The notes under the pieces were generated by a model. It did no database searches. It was not told the DNA's origin and saw only the letters and a program-made list of their open reading frames with translations. A stretch of DNA of 6,161 nt, taken from Actinomycetales bacterium. GTDB lineage: Bacteria; Actinomycetota; Actinomycetes; Actinomycetales; BWSM-131. The translations under genes and the position numbers were made by a program. Numbering within the stretch: position 1 is the first letter of the stretch; each line of letters opens with the position of its first letter. Positions 5,757 through 6,161 of the stretch are shown piece by piece. The DNA lies in NCBI GenBank assembly GCA_030149025.1, contig JASBSH010000436.1, positions 1 to 6,161 on the forward strand, read 5' to 3'.

Positions 5757-6035
5757 TACGACTCCATACCGAGCGCGTGTCGCGCCCGTGCTACTCGCGG
5801 GTGGTGGGCCGGAAGGCCGGCGCCGACGGGAGCGGCGGCCGGGTCCGGCCCCCTCCCGGAGCTGAAGTTCGCTCCATCGGCGGGCCTCCCGGACGAGTGG
5901 TGTCGGACCACCCGTCACGCGAGACGCTACGTCCTTCGCCGGGCTCGCGCCGTCCGGACACGCCGAACTGTCGCAGGTCGCCCCTACGGTCTCGCCCATC
6001 ACAAGAGACCGGTCACGAGACCAACGGGAGGAACG
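5757..6035. promoter_or_regulatory. Divergent intergenic region with GC-rich hairpins
   Basis: This 279-base gap must hold the promoters of both flanking genes. It contains a very stable hairpin (5827-5858): CGGGAG/CTCCCG outside and GGCCGG-GT-CCGGCC inside, about 70-100 bases before the phoH start. It also has GGCC-GGAA-GGCC (5807-5818), GTGGT-N5-ACCAC (5897-5911) and CGGTCTC-N11-GAGACCG (5987-6011), with another GAGACC at 6017-6022. A TACGGT (5985-5990) could be a -10 for the right-hand gene but has no good -35. No clear phoH promoter could be placed. The phoH leader would probably include the stable hairpin. Confidence 0.45.
6026..6031 (+). promoter_or_regulatory. Ribosome binding site of the right-edge gene
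   Basis: GGGAGG lies four bases before ATG 6036. It is the best Shine-Dalgarno in the window and fixes the start of the truncated gene. Confidence 0.8.
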
Positions 6036-6161
6036 ATGTCCGACCTTGCACTACAGGCCTGGCTGGACCAGGAGGACCAGCGCGTGGCAACGGCGATCCG
6101 CAGCGCCGGCTGCTCGATCGAGTACGTCATGGGCGGCGGTTGCGAGTGCTGCGACGACGAC
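6036..6161 (+). CDS. N-terminus of a probable DUF4262 family protein (3' end outside window)
   Basis: Only 42 codons are present, starting at ATG 6036 behind a strong GGGAGG. The segment reads WLDQEDQRVATAIRSAG (9-25), then CSIEYVMGGG and a Cys/Asp cluster CECCDDD at the window edge. The pattern of WLD-x-x-D-x-R, a helix, a hydrophobic strand with YV, and a short Cys/acidic turn resembles from memory the start of actinobacterial DUF4262 proteins. That domain has no established function. The diagnostic part of the family lies beyond the window, so this is a lead, not a firm call. That a gene starts here is well supported by the ribosome binding site and codon bias. Confidence 0.55.
   Translation, partial: MSDLALQAWLDQEDQRVATAIRSAGCSIEYVMGGGCECCDDD

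Noticed and set aside
5757..6002. N-terminal extension of the PhoH protein up to an ATG at 6002
   Set aside because: The extra 82 residues are low-complexity Arg/Pro/Gly-rich sequence with no family support. GTG 5756 has a GGAG at proper spacing and gives the normal family length.

Overview
The window is high-GC DNA with strongly G/C-biased third codon positions and frequent GTG or TTG starts. It most resembles an actinomycete, perhaps Micrococcales. That placement rests on composition and on the actinobacterial style of three genes: a PIN-PhoH fusion, a coiled-coil transglycosylase-like protein, and a class II fumarase that reads like the mycobacterial one. No transposase, integrase, tRNA, rRNA or CRISPR array was seen.

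Layout, left to right. A SulP-family anion transporter (minus strand, 3' end outside the window) is preceded by an ArsR/SmtB repressor gene whose stop overlaps the transporter start as GTGA. This forms a two-gene operon reading out of the left edge. The gap to the divergent fumarase gene (1188-1377) carries two separate inverted repeats: a 34-bp one against arsR and a 54-bp one closer to fumC. fumC (plus) is complete and has all class II signatures. From 2812 to 3340 no gene can be assigned with confidence, although codon-position bias hints at short or degraded coding sequence. A strong hairpin at 3270-3321 ends the next minus-strand gene, a membrane-anchored coiled-coil protein with a C-terminal transglycosylase-like domain. 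Its upstream region (4169-4445) holds three consecutive stem-loops. Next is a PIN-PhoH ATPase/ribonuclease gene (minus), whose Walker B motif reads DAAQ instead of DEAQ. A divergent gap with GC-rich hairpins leads to the start of a plus-strand gene, probably of the DUF4262 family, cut off by the right edge.

How the genes relate: arsR and the SulP gene are a regulator-target pair. fumC is a housekeeping TCA-cycle gene. The transglycosylase-like protein would work on the cell wall, and the PhoH protein probably acts on RNA. The last three share no evident pathway. The points most worth checking are the Walker B substitution, the two palindromes at 1204-1316, and the structured leader of the transglycosylase-like gene.
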